A stretch of DNA of 64,000 nucleotides, from positions 1-64,000 of the forward strand of contig JAAYOB010000009.1 in the NCBI GenBank assembly GCA_012520575.1, written 5' to 3'. How positions within the stretch are numbered: position 1 is the first letter of the stretch; every line of letters begins with the position of its first letter. Position numbers and translations under genes: made by a program. Below are positions 44,054-53,110 of the stretch, piece by piece. Below the pieces are notes generated by a model. It was not told the origin of the DNA. It searched no databases and saw only the letters and a list, made by a program, of their open reading frames with translations. The stretch is from Candidatus Stramentimicrobium fermentans (GTDB lineage: Bacteria > Atribacterota > Phoenicimicrobiia > Phoenicimicrobiales > Stramentimicrobiaceae).

Positions 44054-45388
44054 TTGAAAGTTATAATTATCGGTGCCGGTAAAGTGGGTATACAAATTGC
44101 CCAAACTCTCTTGTCGGAAAACCATGATGTAATAATTGTCGATAAACGTGAAGAAATAAAGCAAGACCTGGACAGCCACCTTGATATTATGACAATAATT
44201 GGAAATGGCGCTAATGTGAGGGTTTTAGAGCAAGCCGGTATTAGAAACGCTGGAATGCTTATCGCTGTTACCCAAAGTGATGAAGTTAATATGATTGCAT
44301 GTATAACTGCTAAACAGTTTGAGGTCAAAAAAACTATTGCCCGTATCCGCAATTCTGAATACATGTATGAAGATTCACTTTCCAAAGAAAAAATGGGCAT
44401 TGACTTTATTATCAACCCCGAAAATTCTACTGCCTTAGAAATAATAGGTCTATTGAAAGCCCCGGTTAATGTTTGCGAAACACAAGATTTTGCAGGCGGC
44501 AAAGTTTCTTTATTTGGTGTCAAAGTTGATGAGGATAATCTTTTTGCAAATAAAAAAATAAAGGATACTAATTTAGGACAACATTCTCTAATCGCAGCCC
44601 TATTCAGGGAAGATAATTTAATAATACCTAACGGTGAGGATGAAATCTATGCCGGAGATATAGCATATTTAATAACTAAGAAAGAAGATGTAACAAGCAT
44701 AGGACAGTTTTGCGGTAGAAAAAACATCGCCACGCAAAATGTTATTATCTTGGGCGGCAGCAATATCGGTGTACAAACTGCGACTCTTCTAAATGAGACA
44801 GGTATAAAAACAAAATTAATAGAAATAGATAAAGAAAAATGTGAAAAAATATCAGAGCTACTGCCTCAGACCCTAATTATTAACGGAGATGGTACTAACA
44901 TAGAACTTTTAAGAGAAGAAGGTATAGACCAGACAGATGGCTTTGTTTCGGTTACCGGTTTTGATGAAGACAATTTGTTAACAGCTCTGCTAGCAAAACA
45001 TTTGGGAGCAAAAAAGGTTATCGCTAAAATTAGTAAGACCAACTATATTCCTATTTTAGAAAATATTGGCATAGATGCTGTTGTTAATCCACAACTAATT
45101 ACCGCTGCTGCTATATTACGTTTATTAAAACATGGCGAGCTTATCGATCTGGCTTTGCTGCAAGAAGGCGAGATCGAAGTCGTAGAATTTATTGCACAAA
45201 AAAATAGAGAAACAAATAATAAACCTTTAAAAACTCTTAATTTACCCGATAACACCATTATCGGAGCTATTGTGAGAGATAAGGAAACAATAATTCCTCA
45301 TGGGGAAGATGTTATCATCAGTGGTGATAAGGTTATTATCTTTACCAAACCAGCAGAAACAAGAAAAATAGAACATCTTTTTTTGTGA
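44054..45388 (+). CDS. trkA: Trk potassium uptake regulatory subunit TrkA
   Basis: 444 residues with the duplicated RCK layout: RCK-N 1 starts KVIIIGAGKVGIQIAQTL (NAD site G-x-G-x2-G), RCK-C 1 about 140-215, RCK-N 2 starts NVIILGGSNIGVQTATLL at about 230, RCK-C 2 ends near 440 (IIGAIVRDKETIIPHGEDVI). It binds NAD(H) and nucleotide and gates the TrkH channel from the cytoplasm. The start is TTG 44054, preceded by AAGGGGGAAAT. trkH begins 20 bases downstream, so the two are one operon. Confidence 0.96.
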   Translation: MKVIIIGAGKVGIQIAQTLLSENHDVIIVDKREEIKQDLDSHLDIMTIIGNGANVRVLEQAGIRNAGMLIAVTQSDEVNMIACITAKQFEVKKTIARIRNSEYMYEDSLSKEKMGIDFIINPENSTALEIIGLLKAPVNVCETQDFAGGKVSLFGVKVDEDNLFANKKIKDTNLGQHSLIAALFREDNLIIPNGEDEIYAGDIAYLITKKEDVTSIGQFCGRKNIATQNVIILGGSNIGVQTATLLNETGIKTKLIEIDKEKCEKISELLPQTLIINGDGTNIELLREEGIDQTDGFVSVTGFDEDNLLTALLAKHLGAKKVIAKISKTNYIPILENIGIDAVVNPQLITAAAILRLLKHGELIDLALLQEGEIEVVEFIAQKNRETNNKPLKTLNLPDNTIIGAIVRDKETIIPHGEDVIISGDKVIIFTKPAETRKIEHLFL

Positions 45389-45407
45389 AAAGGGGCAATC
45401 TGATTCA

Positions 45408-46859
45408 TTGATGAAATATAATACCGTTTTCCATACACTCGGCATGATAGTATTATCTTTAAGTGCAAGCATGCTTTTCCCACTGTTTTGTGCCTTTTAT
45501 TATCAGGAAGAGACAGCGATATATGCCTTCTTATCTTCTATAATTATTACCTTGCTCTTCGGAATATTCTTTTATTATCATTTCCAAGCCGAGAATGAAA
45601 TTGGTAGAAAGGAAGGATATGTTGTTGCTACACTGGGATGGCTCACAACGGCAGCTTTCGGCACTCTTCCCTTTCTCTTCAGCGGCGTCCTGACTAACTT
45701 TATCGATGCTTATTTTGAGTCCATGTCCGGTCTCACTACCACGGGAGCAACGGTTCTTCAAACTATTGAAGGAAATCCCCTTTCCGTTCTCTTTTGGAGA
45801 AATCAGCTACAATGGATGGGAGGAATGGGAATTATCGTACTGATGGTAGCCATCTTGCCGGCATTGGGAGCAGGGGGCATGCAATTATTTAAATCAGAGG
45901 TTCCGGGACCGGAGAAATATAAGCTGACACCTCGCATTAAAGAGACCGCTAAATTGCTGTACCAGATTTATATCATTATCTCTGCCCTACAGGTTGCCTG
46001 TCTTTACTTCACCGGCATGTCTTTCTATGACGCACTAACTCACATGTTCGGCACCATGGCTACCGGGGGCTTTTCTCCCAAAAATCTAGGTGTCGGTCAT
46101 TATAACAACTTAACTTATGAAATAATTATTATGATTTTTATGCTAATAGCCGGTGTTAACTTTACCCTACTCTACAAAGTATTACATGGCGACTTAAAAA
46201 GTTTATTCAAAGACCGGGAGTTTCTTTTTTATATAAGTGTAATTTTGATATCTATTTTTATAATTACCGCGCAATTACATATCTATATTTATAAATCAAT
46301 ACTAACTGCACTACGCTACTCCTCTTTTCAGGTTGTTTCTGTTATTACTACAACTGCTTTTGTGACCGTTGACTTTGACCAATGGCCTGCTCTCTCTAAA
46401 AGTATTCTCATTATTCTAATGTTTGTAGGCGGCTGTGCAGGCTCTACTGCCGGCGCTATAAAAAATATTCGTATTCTGGTCTTACTGAAAAAGGCGGGTC
46501 GGGAATTTCAAAGAATTCTACATCCGCATGCCTTCACCCCTATCTATATTGGCGATAAAAAAATATCGGAGGAGGTAGTCAGTAGTATTTCCTCTTTTTT
46601 CTTTTTATACATGCTAATATTTGTTTTTGGTACTCTGTTTATGGCTTATCTGGGATTAGATATGGTCAATGCCATGTTTTCCGTTGCCACTACATTGGGG
46701 AATACCGGGCTTGGATTGGGATCATTAGTTGGTCCTGCTCAAAACTATACTTTTCTACCTCCTTTGGGTAAAATCCTGTTATGCTTATGCATGCTCTTAG
46801 GGAGATTAGAAATATATGCTGCATTGATTTTGGTGGTACCTGAATTCTGGAAAAAATAG
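45408..46859 (+). CDS. trkH: Trk potassium uptake channel subunit TrkH
   Basis: 483 residues with about ten membrane segments and four pore loops. The selectivity segments are SGLTTTGATVL, FGTMATGGFSPKNLG, ITTTAFVTVDF and TTLGNTGLGLG; each carries the conserved pore glycine or its variant (the third has alanine in place of glycine, TTAFV). It takes up K+ with TrkA. TTG 45408 lies about twelve bases after AAAAGGGG; ATG 45411 directly follows. A weak intrinsic terminator stands at 46876. Confidence 0.95.
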   Translation: MMKYNTVFHTLGMIVLSLSASMLFPLFCAFYYQEETAIYAFLSSIIITLLFGIFFYYHFQAENEIGRKEGYVVATLGWLTTAAFGTLPFLFSGVLTNFIDAYFESMSGLTTTGATVLQTIEGNPLSVLFWRNQLQWMGGMGIIVLMVAILPALGAGGMQLFKSEVPGPEKYKLTPRIKETAKLLYQIYIIISALQVACLYFTGMSFYDALTHMFGTMATGGFSPKNLGVGHYNNLTYEIIIMIFMLIAGVNFTLLYKVLHGDLKSLFKDREFLFYISVILISIFIITAQLHIYIYKSILTALRYSSFQVVSVITTTAFVTVDFDQWPALSKSILIILMFVGGCAGSTAGAIKNIRILVLLKKAGREFQRILHPHAFTPIYIGDKKISEEVVSSISSFFFLYMLIFVFGTLFMAYLGLDMVNAMFSVATTLGNTGLGLGSLVGPAQNYTFLPPLGKILLCLCMLLGRLEIYAALILVVPEFWKK

Positions 46860-46875
46860 TTTTCAGTCTATTATT

Positions 46876-46902
46876 AATACTGAGCTTCGCCCGAGTATTT
46901 TT
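46876..46902 (+). terminator. Weak intrinsic terminator after trkH
   Basis: AATACT (46876-46881) pairs with AGTATT (46894-46899), followed by T residues. The stem is only six pairs, so confidence is moderate. Confidence 0.45.
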
Positions 46903-46926
46903 GAAAATTAGATTTTCTTTATTTTG

Positions 46927-46937
46927 TATGGTATAAT
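46927..46937 (+). promoter_or_regulatory. Extended -10 promoter upstream of the ATP-grasp gene
   Basis: TATGGTATAAT, hexamer 46932-46937. If it serves the ATP-grasp gene the leader is about 270 bases long. Within it a 44-codon TTG frame (46995-47129) is open but unrecognised. Confidence 0.45.
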
Positions 46938-47213
46938 ACTTATGTAATTGATTAAGGTTCTTAAAAATAGTATTAATTATTTTGAGGATACAGGTTGAAT
47001 AAAGCAAATCACTGTTTCTTCTATCTAAAGAGCAAGCAATTTAAAAATAAAAAACATTTGCAAAATACGGTCGATCGACTCTCTTCACATTACTACTTAC
47101 ACTATTGTTGGCATTTTGCCTCCTTTTAACTTCGTATTCTATCTTCTTCGTAATCCTTTAACAGCTTTTAGTTGTTTATTCCCTGTATTCACTAAGATAG
47201 GAGGATGATTTAT

Positions 47214-48299
47214 TTGTCGGATAAAATATTATTTGTCTTTAATCAAGTGAATAAAAAAGAGAAGCGCGGTTTATTTCGAGAATGCACCTTAGATACAGAT
47301 GTAGAGGCTATTCAACAAGCTTTAAAGGAAACAAGGTACCATGTTTTATCACTCGACCTTCATAGCCCGGAGCAATTAGAAGAATTCATTGAGCAAAATG
47401 AACCCATAGATTTTGCCTTTGTCCTAGCCGAAGGCTATAAAGATTATCCGCTTACTCTTTACGATGGTCAGGGCACTACCAACGTTCGAGAGAGGCTGCT
47501 TAAACATAATATACCGGTAAGCCATTCCAGTATTGAGACTATCGAAATATGCCGGAATAAAGAGCTTACCTATCAAAAACTGCAGGAAAACTCAATTATC
47601 ATTCCAAAATATTTTGTGCTTGATACGCATAACCGTTTTTGCAGGAAACAAATATTGCCAGAAATTGAACGAATCGGCTACCCTTTAATGGTTAAGCCGG
47701 CAGGTGGAGGAGATAGTATAGGGATTACTCCAAAATCATTAGTTTCCAATATGGTTGAATTGAAGAACAAGATTAATTATTTAAAAAGAACACTGGGGAA
47801 AGGCAAAATAATACTGGAACAGTATCTACCCGGACAGGAATTTACTATTACCATTTTAGGCAATGAAGTCAAATATGTGCTGCCTATTGTCGCTTTCCCC
47901 AAGAGATGGGGAATTCGTTACACCGAGGTAAAAAATAAAGAACATGAAGTACGGAATAAATTTAATATAATTGATGAAGAAGATGATCTGTTCGGCAAGC
48001 TAAGAAATATGTCATTAAAATGTTTTCATGCCGTTAAGGCAGATGATATTATTCGCATAGACATCAAAAAAGACTCAGGAAACCGCCTCTATGTGATTGA
48101 TATAAACGGTGCTCCCTCTTTTTCTGTAAAAAGTTCAGTAAATTTTATGGCCAATAAAGCAGGACTATCTCACAGTCAGATAATACAGTTCGTTTGTTAT
48201 GAAGGCATAGTAAAAAATAAGCTGATACCCAGCCAATATCTGGAGGAACTAATTACTCCTGTTAAAAAAGCATTGTCCCCTCTACGGGTATTTAATTAA
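47214..48299 (+). CDS. D-alanine-D-alanine ligase-like ATP-grasp protein
   Basis: 361 residues. The N-terminal domain leads to HSSIETIEICRNKELTYQKLQE (about 103-124). The ATP-grasp core shows YPLMVKPAGGGDSIGITP (phosphate loop), IILEQYLPGQEFTITILG and the magnesium-binding IRIDIKKDSGNRLYVIDINGAPSF, where Ddl normally ends in E-(V/I)-N-x2-P; here D-I-N-G-A-P keeps the Asn. Several Ddl positions differ, so the substrates could be another amino acid pair. ATG 47205 touches the AGGAGG ribosome site and cannot be used; TTG 47214 is eight bases away and is taken as start. No mur genes are nearby. Confidence 0.78.
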   Translation: MSDKILFVFNQVNKKEKRGLFRECTLDTDVEAIQQALKETRYHVLSLDLHSPEQLEEFIEQNEPIDFAFVLAEGYKDYPLTLYDGQGTTNVRERLLKHNIPVSHSSIETIEICRNKELTYQKLQENSIIIPKYFVLDTHNRFCRKQILPEIERIGYPLMVKPAGGGDSIGITPKSLVSNMVELKNKINYLKRTLGKGKIILEQYLPGQEFTITILGNEVKYVLPIVAFPKRWGIRYTEVKNKEHEVRNKFNIIDEEDDLFGKLRNMSLKCFHAVKADDIIRIDIKKDSGNRLYVIDINGAPSFSVKSSVNFMANKAGLSHSQIIQFVCYEGIVKNKLIPSQYLEELITPVKKALSPLRVFN

Positions 48300-48368
48300 C
48301 ATAGCTACCCTATAGAATATACTTGCTAATTGTTGATTATAAGAAGAATATCTATATTTGATTTACCT

Positions 48369-49502
48369 TCAAGGCTTTAGCTGTAATCTTTGCAGGAATT
48401 CAGCAATTGTCTTGGTTAGAATTCGCATTGTTTTAGATTTAGGATATTCCATATGCAAAGGGGGGTTTTCTGGTTTGATAAGATAATCTATTCCATAGTC
48501 TTTCACTCTTAGTCCAGACTCATTAATCAAAGCACTGATGGAAACCACTGGTAGTCGATATTTTTTAGCTATTGTAGCTACTCCCACCGGTGTCTTGCCG
48601 TAAATGGTAGATTCACTGATTTCCCCTTCTCCAGTAATAACCAGATTGGCATCTTTTATTTTTTCTTCTAGGTGAACAGCGCTAATAACAATGTCTATAC
48701 CCGGTTTCAGCTCGGCATCTAAAAAAGCCATCAATCCCGCACCTAACCCTCCGGCAGCACCAGCACCTGGAATATCCTTTACATCTTTACCTAAATCACG
48801 ATTAATAACATAAGCAAAATGCAGTAAGGCTTCATCCAGCACTCTGACCATCTCTTCTGTAGCACCTTTTTGGGGACCGTATATCGCTGAAGCACCAGTA
48901 GGACCACAAAGAGGGTTCTGAACATCTGAGGCTACCATAAATTCAGTCTTTTTAATACGTTGGTCTATCTGTGAAATATCAATACGGCTTAAGCGGGATA
49001 ATTCACCACCGCCAAATCCCAATTCATAACCATTTTTATCAAGTAGCTTTACCCCCAAAGCCTGTGCCATTCCTGCGCCGCCATCATTGGTGGCACTGCC
49101 CCCAATACCGACAATCATTTTGCGGCATTTGTAATCAAGGGCTAATTTGATTAATTGGCCGGTGCCGTAAGTTGTGGTAATTAAAGGATTTCTCTTTTCA
49201 GGCGGTACCAGAGGAAGTCCTGAAGCCGAAGCCATCTCTAAAACGGCAGTAATTTCATCGCCCATTATGCCAAACTCTGCCATTATGGGTTCACCCAAAG
49301 GCCCAATTACTTCGTGTTGATACAATTTTCCTCCGGTAGCATTAACCAAACATTCTACGGTGCCTTCTCCGCCATCAGCCATAGGTACTTTTTCCACCAA
49401 GGCCTCAGGGTAAACCTGTTTAACTCCCAGTGCAATTGCTTCGGTAACCTCTATGGCACTCAAGCTACCCTTAAAAGAATCGGGTGCAATAACAATCTTC
49501 AT
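48369..49502 (-). CDS. Glycerate kinase (GlxK/GarK family)
   Basis: 377 residues, typical length for the GarK fold. The start KIVIAPDSFKGSLSAIEVTEAI, the central VPMADGGEGTVECL and GIGGSATNDGGAGMAQALG glycine-rich segments, and GPTGASAIYGPQKGA and GAAGGLGAGL near the middle are all diagnostic, as is ITGEGEISESTIYGKTPVGVA near the end. It phosphorylates D-glycerate, probably to 2-phosphoglycerate, linking glycerate, serine or glyoxylate to glycolysis. AAAAGGAAG precedes the ATG; an extended -10 (TATGTTATAAT, minus strand, 49592-49597) is suitably placed. Confidence 0.93.
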   Translation of the reverse strand: MKIVIAPDSFKGSLSAIEVTEAIALGVKQVYPEALVEKVPMADGGEGTVECLVNATGGKLYQHEVIGPLGEPIMAEFGIMGDEITAVLEMASASGLPLVPPEKRNPLITTTYGTGQLIKLALDYKCRKMIVGIGGSATNDGGAGMAQALGVKLLDKNGYELGFGGGELSRLSRIDISQIDQRIKKTEFMVASDVQNPLCGPTGASAIYGPQKGATEEMVRVLDEALLHFAYVINRDLGKDVKDIPGAGAAGGLGAGLMAFLDAELKPGIDIVISAVHLEEKIKDANLVITGEGEISESTIYGKTPVGVATIAKKYRLPVVSISALINESGLRVKDYGIDYLIKPENPPLHMEYPKSKTMRILTKTIAEFLQRLQLKP

Positions 49503-49917
49503 AAATATTCTTCCTTTTATGCAAATTTTTTGTTGGTACTTAATAGTACTGTCATTAAGTTGTCGAGCTGGGGTTATAAAAACTTATTAATATTATAACA
49601 TAAAATCATTCTCAGTCATTATAATACTGCAAATATTATAGAATTAGCAGTGTGATATTTTATACATATATACAATTGTATTAAATTTAATTAGCTTATC
49701 TTGTCTTTCTGTATACTTGTAAATGCTTCCAAATATAATTGAAGTGCGTCAGTAAATTCATGTAAGTCCAGGCTGGTAAATTATTTAATCTTCTCTAAAC
49801 GATAAATAAGATTATTTCTTTCCTGGCTAGCTCATGAGTGATTTTCATAATATTTTCTCTTCTAATAAGGAAAACTGATTAAGCGATGCTGTTTATATGG
49901 CCATACAAGACATCCTA
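49503..49917. other. Intergenic stretch between glycerate kinase and purN
   Basis: 415 bases with no gene. The minus-strand extended -10 for glycerate kinase is at 49592-49597; no clear terminator for purN is seen. Confidence 0.45.
49592..49602 (-). promoter_or_regulatory. Extended -10 promoter of glycerate kinase gene
   Basis: TATGTTATAAT on the minus strand, hexamer at 49592-49597, 90 bases upstream of the ATG. Confidence 0.5.
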
Positions 49918-50520
49918 TTATTTGATAAATACTTTGTTATTTATTATCTCGAACTTGCATTCGGCGAAGAGTTGAATGGCCTGAGGTAGTAGTTTATGTT
50001 CATATTTTAATATTCTTTTAGAAAGGGATTCCTCATCATCAGATGGTCTTACTTTCACTGCTTTTTGCAGAATAATCGGTCCGCTGTCTAATCCTTCATC
50101 TACAAAATGAACCGTACAGCCGCTTATTTTTACCCCATATTCTATAGCCTGCCTCTGTGCCTCCAAACCGGGGAATGCCGGTAATAAAGAAGGATGAATA
50201 TTTATAATCCGGTAAGGGTATTTCTTCACAACCTTAGGACCCAGTAAACGCATATAACCAGCCAACACAAGGAGATCTATTTTAAAGTTTTCTAAATATT
50301 CTAGAATAGACTTTTCATATTCCTCTTTATTGGGATATTTTTTATAGGGCAACACTTGTACCTCTATATTGGCCTTCTTGGCCCTCTTCAGTGCATAAGC
50401 ATTAGGATTATCACTGATTACTATCTTTATCTCACCCTCAATCCGACCTTTTTTTATAGCATTTATAATTGCTTGAAGATTAGTACCTCTACCTGAAACT
50501 AAAACAGCTATGTTAATCAT
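49918..50520 (-). CDS. purN: Phosphoribosylglycinamide formyltransferase (GAR transformylase)
   Basis: 200 residues. The nucleotide site is VLVSGRGTNLQAII (about 6-19). The catalytic region is VLAGYMRLLGP followed by RIINIHPSLLPAFPGLEAQ with the essential Asn-His pair, and SGCTVHFVDEGLDSGPIILQ carries the catalytic Asp. It uses 10-formyl-THF to formylate GAR. Last gene of the purE-L-F-M-N cluster, 36 bases after purM. Confidence 0.97.
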   Translation of the reverse strand: MINIAVLVSGRGTNLQAIINAIKKGRIEGEIKIVISDNPNAYALKRAKKANIEVQVLPYKKYPNKEEYEKSILEYLENFKIDLLVLAGYMRLLGPKVVKKYPYRIINIHPSLLPAFPGLEAQRQAIEYGVKISGCTVHFVDEGLDSGPIILQKAVKVRPSDDEESLSKRILKYEHKLLPQAIQLFAECKFEIINNKVFIK

Positions 50521-50556
50521 AATAATTTCTCTCTTTACAAGAATAAATATTTATGT

Positions 50557-51594
50557 TCAATCTAAATAGATAGCTTCATTTTTTTCTTTCTTTGCTATTA
50601 TCTCACCAATATAGTATGCCGGTTCTTGTAATTCTTGCAATCTTTTCAATACAGCTTCCCTGTCCTTTTGGTTTATTATTAAAACTAACCCTACACCCAT
50701 ATTGAAAATACGGAACATTTCTCTCATATTTATATTCCCTTTTTCTTGAATTGATTTAAAGATTGCCGGAATGGGCCATTTATCTTTACCGATGCGGACG
50801 GCAACATTTTCCGGTAAGATACGTGGGATATTATCCAGAAAACCACCCCCGGTAATATGTGCAATGCCTTTAATTTTAAATTCTTTTAAAAGGGCTAATA
50901 TTGACGAGGCATAAATTCTGGTTGGTTTAAGCAATTCTTCTCCCAGAGTCATATTGAAAAGGTGTGTCTTTTCAAATAGAATTGATTCGCCTTCTGATAA
51001 CAGTACCTTTCTTACCAAAGAAAACCCATTGCTATGCAATCCGGAGGAAGCTAATCCTATTACTATATCTCCGGGAACAATGGTCTTCCCGGTAATAATT
51101 TTTTTCCTTTCAACAATTCCCACTGCAAAACCCGCCAAGTCGTATTGTCCATCACTGTAGAATCCCGGCATTTCCGCTGTTTCTCCACCCAATAAAGCAC
51201 AACCGGCCATTTTGCACCCTTGCACTATTCCCTCGATAATATCTGCTATCTGTTTTTCTTCTACTTTACCGGTAGCCAGATAATCCAAAAAAAATATCGG
51301 TTTGGCACCACAGGTCAGTACATCATTAACACACATTGCCACTAAATCGATACCGATGGTGTCATGCTTGTTCAGGACATCAGCTATCATAAGCTTGGTA
51401 CCCACTCCATCTGTACCGGAAACAAGCACCGGGTCATTAATCTTTTCCTGAGCTAGGGAAAACAATCCTGCGAAGTGACCTATTTCACTTATAACGCCCG
51501 GGATATGGGTGGCATGAATCATGGGCCTTACTTTACCGATAATACTATTCGCCAGCTCTATATCAACCCCTGCCTTTTTGTATGCTTCCTTCAT
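50557..51594 (-). CDS. purM: Phosphoribosylformylglycinamidine cyclo-ligase (AIR synthetase)
   Basis: 345 residues. It begins YKKAGVDIELANSIIGKVRP and has the ATP/substrate segments VSGTDGVGTKLMIA, GIDLVAMCVNDVLTCGAKPIFFLDYLATGK and GETAEMPGFY, then LASSGLHSNGFSLVR and ITGGGFLDNIPRILP. It closes the imidazole ring of AIR with ATP. GAGGAG lies eleven bases before the ATG. It is separated from purF by 160 bases and followed by purN after 36. Confidence 0.97.
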   Translation of the reverse strand: MKEAYKKAGVDIELANSIIGKVRPMIHATHIPGVISEIGHFAGLFSLAQEKINDPVLVSGTDGVGTKLMIADVLNKHDTIGIDLVAMCVNDVLTCGAKPIFFLDYLATGKVEEKQIADIIEGIVQGCKMAGCALLGGETAEMPGFYSDGQYDLAGFAVGIVERKKIITGKTIVPGDIVIGLASSGLHSNGFSLVRKVLLSEGESILFEKTHLFNMTLGEELLKPTRIYASSILALLKEFKIKGIAHITGGGFLDNIPRILPENVAVRIGKDKWPIPAIFKSIQEKGNINMREMFRIFNMGVGLVLIINQKDREAVLKRLQELQEPAYYIGEIIAKKEKNEAIYLD

Positions 51595-51754
51595 TTTTTG
51601 CCCATCTCCTCTTTTTGCATTAATACTGTTAGTACTCTAATATTCTGTTATTTCCTCGGTCAGAGAAATCGCTTAATGAGTTCAAATTAATACTTTCAAT
51701 ATATTTTGTTTTTAAATTGTCTGTATGTCTAGCGCTTTAAAGGTAACACCATTC

Positions 51755-53110
51755 TTATAATGGATATTCACCGCTAAAACAGGCAGTACAAAAATCAGAG
51801 GGATTGTTCCTCTCAAAAACTCCGGTTAATCCTGACAAGCTGATATAACCCAGAGAGTCGGCATCTACCCATTCTCTAATTTTTTCAATAGATAACCGGT
51901 TGGTCCATAATTCTTCTTTTCCGGGGGTATCTCTATCATATGGGCAGGAATAATTCACCGGGGGAGAGCTTATTCTGACATGCACTTCCTTTGCCCCGGC
52001 TTTTTTTAATAGTTTTACTAAATTACGACTGGTGGTCCCCCTCACAATAGAATCATCTACCAAAACAATTCTTTGCCCTGATACAATGCTGGTAATTGCG
52101 GAAAGTTTTATCTTTACGGTATATTCTCTCAGTTTTTGGCTGGGTTGAATATAGCTTCGCCCGATGTAAGAATTTTTTAGTAAACCTTCCTGGTAAAGTA
52201 TGCCGGATTGATGGGCATAACCCAAAGCTGCAAACCTACCTGAATCTGGAACGCAAATAACCATATCAGCATCAACCGGTTTTTCCAGGGCTAATCTTCG
52301 GCCGATCTTTTCTCTTATCTCCGCCACATTTTCTCCAAAAACATTGCTATCGGGACGGGCAAAGTAGACATGTTCAAATATACAGAGAGCTTTTTTAGGG
52401 CAAGGCAGTATCTGCTTTTCTCTATATCCGTTATTTTCAATTACTACCATTTCTCCGGGTTGGACTTCCTTTAAGTACTGAGCACCGATTATGGGAAAGG
52501 CACAATCTTCTGATGCCAGGACAAAACCGTCTTTAATGCTACCTAAAACAAGGGGACGGAACCCCTGCGCATCTCTTACGCCTATTAATTTATTTTCTGT
52601 TAAGACTACTAAGCAGAAGGCACCCTTCAATTGCGATACCGTCTTTTCTAAAGCTTTTTCAATCTCTTTTTCTTTAGTGGTCTTTATTATTTCACAGATT
52701 AGACTACTGTCTGTTGTATATTTATCGGTACTGTTAAAGGTTAATGGTATGTATTTTTTTAATTCATCTTGATTGATTAAATAACCATTGTGGGCCAGCG
52801 CAAAAGAGCCACCGGCAAACTCCTGCAGTAGAGGTTGACTGTTTTCCCAGTTATTAGTACCGGCAGTTGCATACCGTACATGTCCAATAGCTGCAATTCC
52901 CTGTAAAGTATTCAAGATACCTTCTTTAAAAACTTCCGCTACCAACCCCAGATCTCTATATACCAGTATATTAGAACCACTGTTAACGGCAATGCCGGCA
53001 CTTTCCTGCCCTCTATGCTGAAGAGCCAAAAGCCCTAAATAGCTAAGCCGGGCTATCTTATCTTTTTCATTATCCAAGTAAATACCAAAAATCCCGCACT
53101 CTTCATGCAT
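51755..53110 (-). CDS. purF: Amidophosphoribosyltransferase (Fe-S type)
   Basis: 451 residues. MHEECGIFGIY places the glutaminase nucleophile at Cys5, so a four-residue propeptide must be removed, shorter than the eleven of B. subtilis. Glutaminase domain about 5-230 (HRGQESAGI, HVRYATAG, FALAHNGYLIN); phosphoribosyltransferase domain with VPDSGRFAALGYA and the PRPP loop IVLVDDSIVRGTTS. Four cysteines match the Bacillus-type 4Fe-4S ligands, in KKALCIFEHVYF, PVNYSCPYD and the C-terminal DFCTACFSGEY. It makes phosphoribosylamine, the committed step. It overlaps the end of purL by 8 bases. Confidence 0.97.
   Translation of the reverse strand: MHEECGIFGIYLDNEKDKIARLSYLGLLALQHRGQESAGIAVNSGSNILVYRDLGLVAEVFKEGILNTLQGIAAIGHVRYATAGTNNWENSQPLLQEFAGGSFALAHNGYLINQDELKKYIPLTFNSTDKYTTDSSLICEIIKTTKEKEIEKALEKTVSQLKGAFCLVVLTENKLIGVRDAQGFRPLVLGSIKDGFVLASEDCAFPIIGAQYLKEVQPGEMVVIENNGYREKQILPCPKKALCIFEHVYFARPDSNVFGENVAEIREKIGRRLALEKPVDADMVICVPDSGRFAALGYAHQSGILYQEGLLKNSYIGRSYIQPSQKLREYTVKIKLSAITSIVSGQRIVLVDDSIVRGTTSRNLVKLLKKAGAKEVHVRISSPPVNYSCPYDRDTPGKEELWTNRLSIEKIREWVDADSLGYISLSGLTGVFERNNPSDFCTACFSGEYPL

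Noticed and set aside
46995-47129. 44-codon TTG frame in the leader of the ATP-grasp gene
   Set aside because: Only a partial GAGG precedes it and the peptide has no recognisable pattern; kept only as a remark under the promoter.
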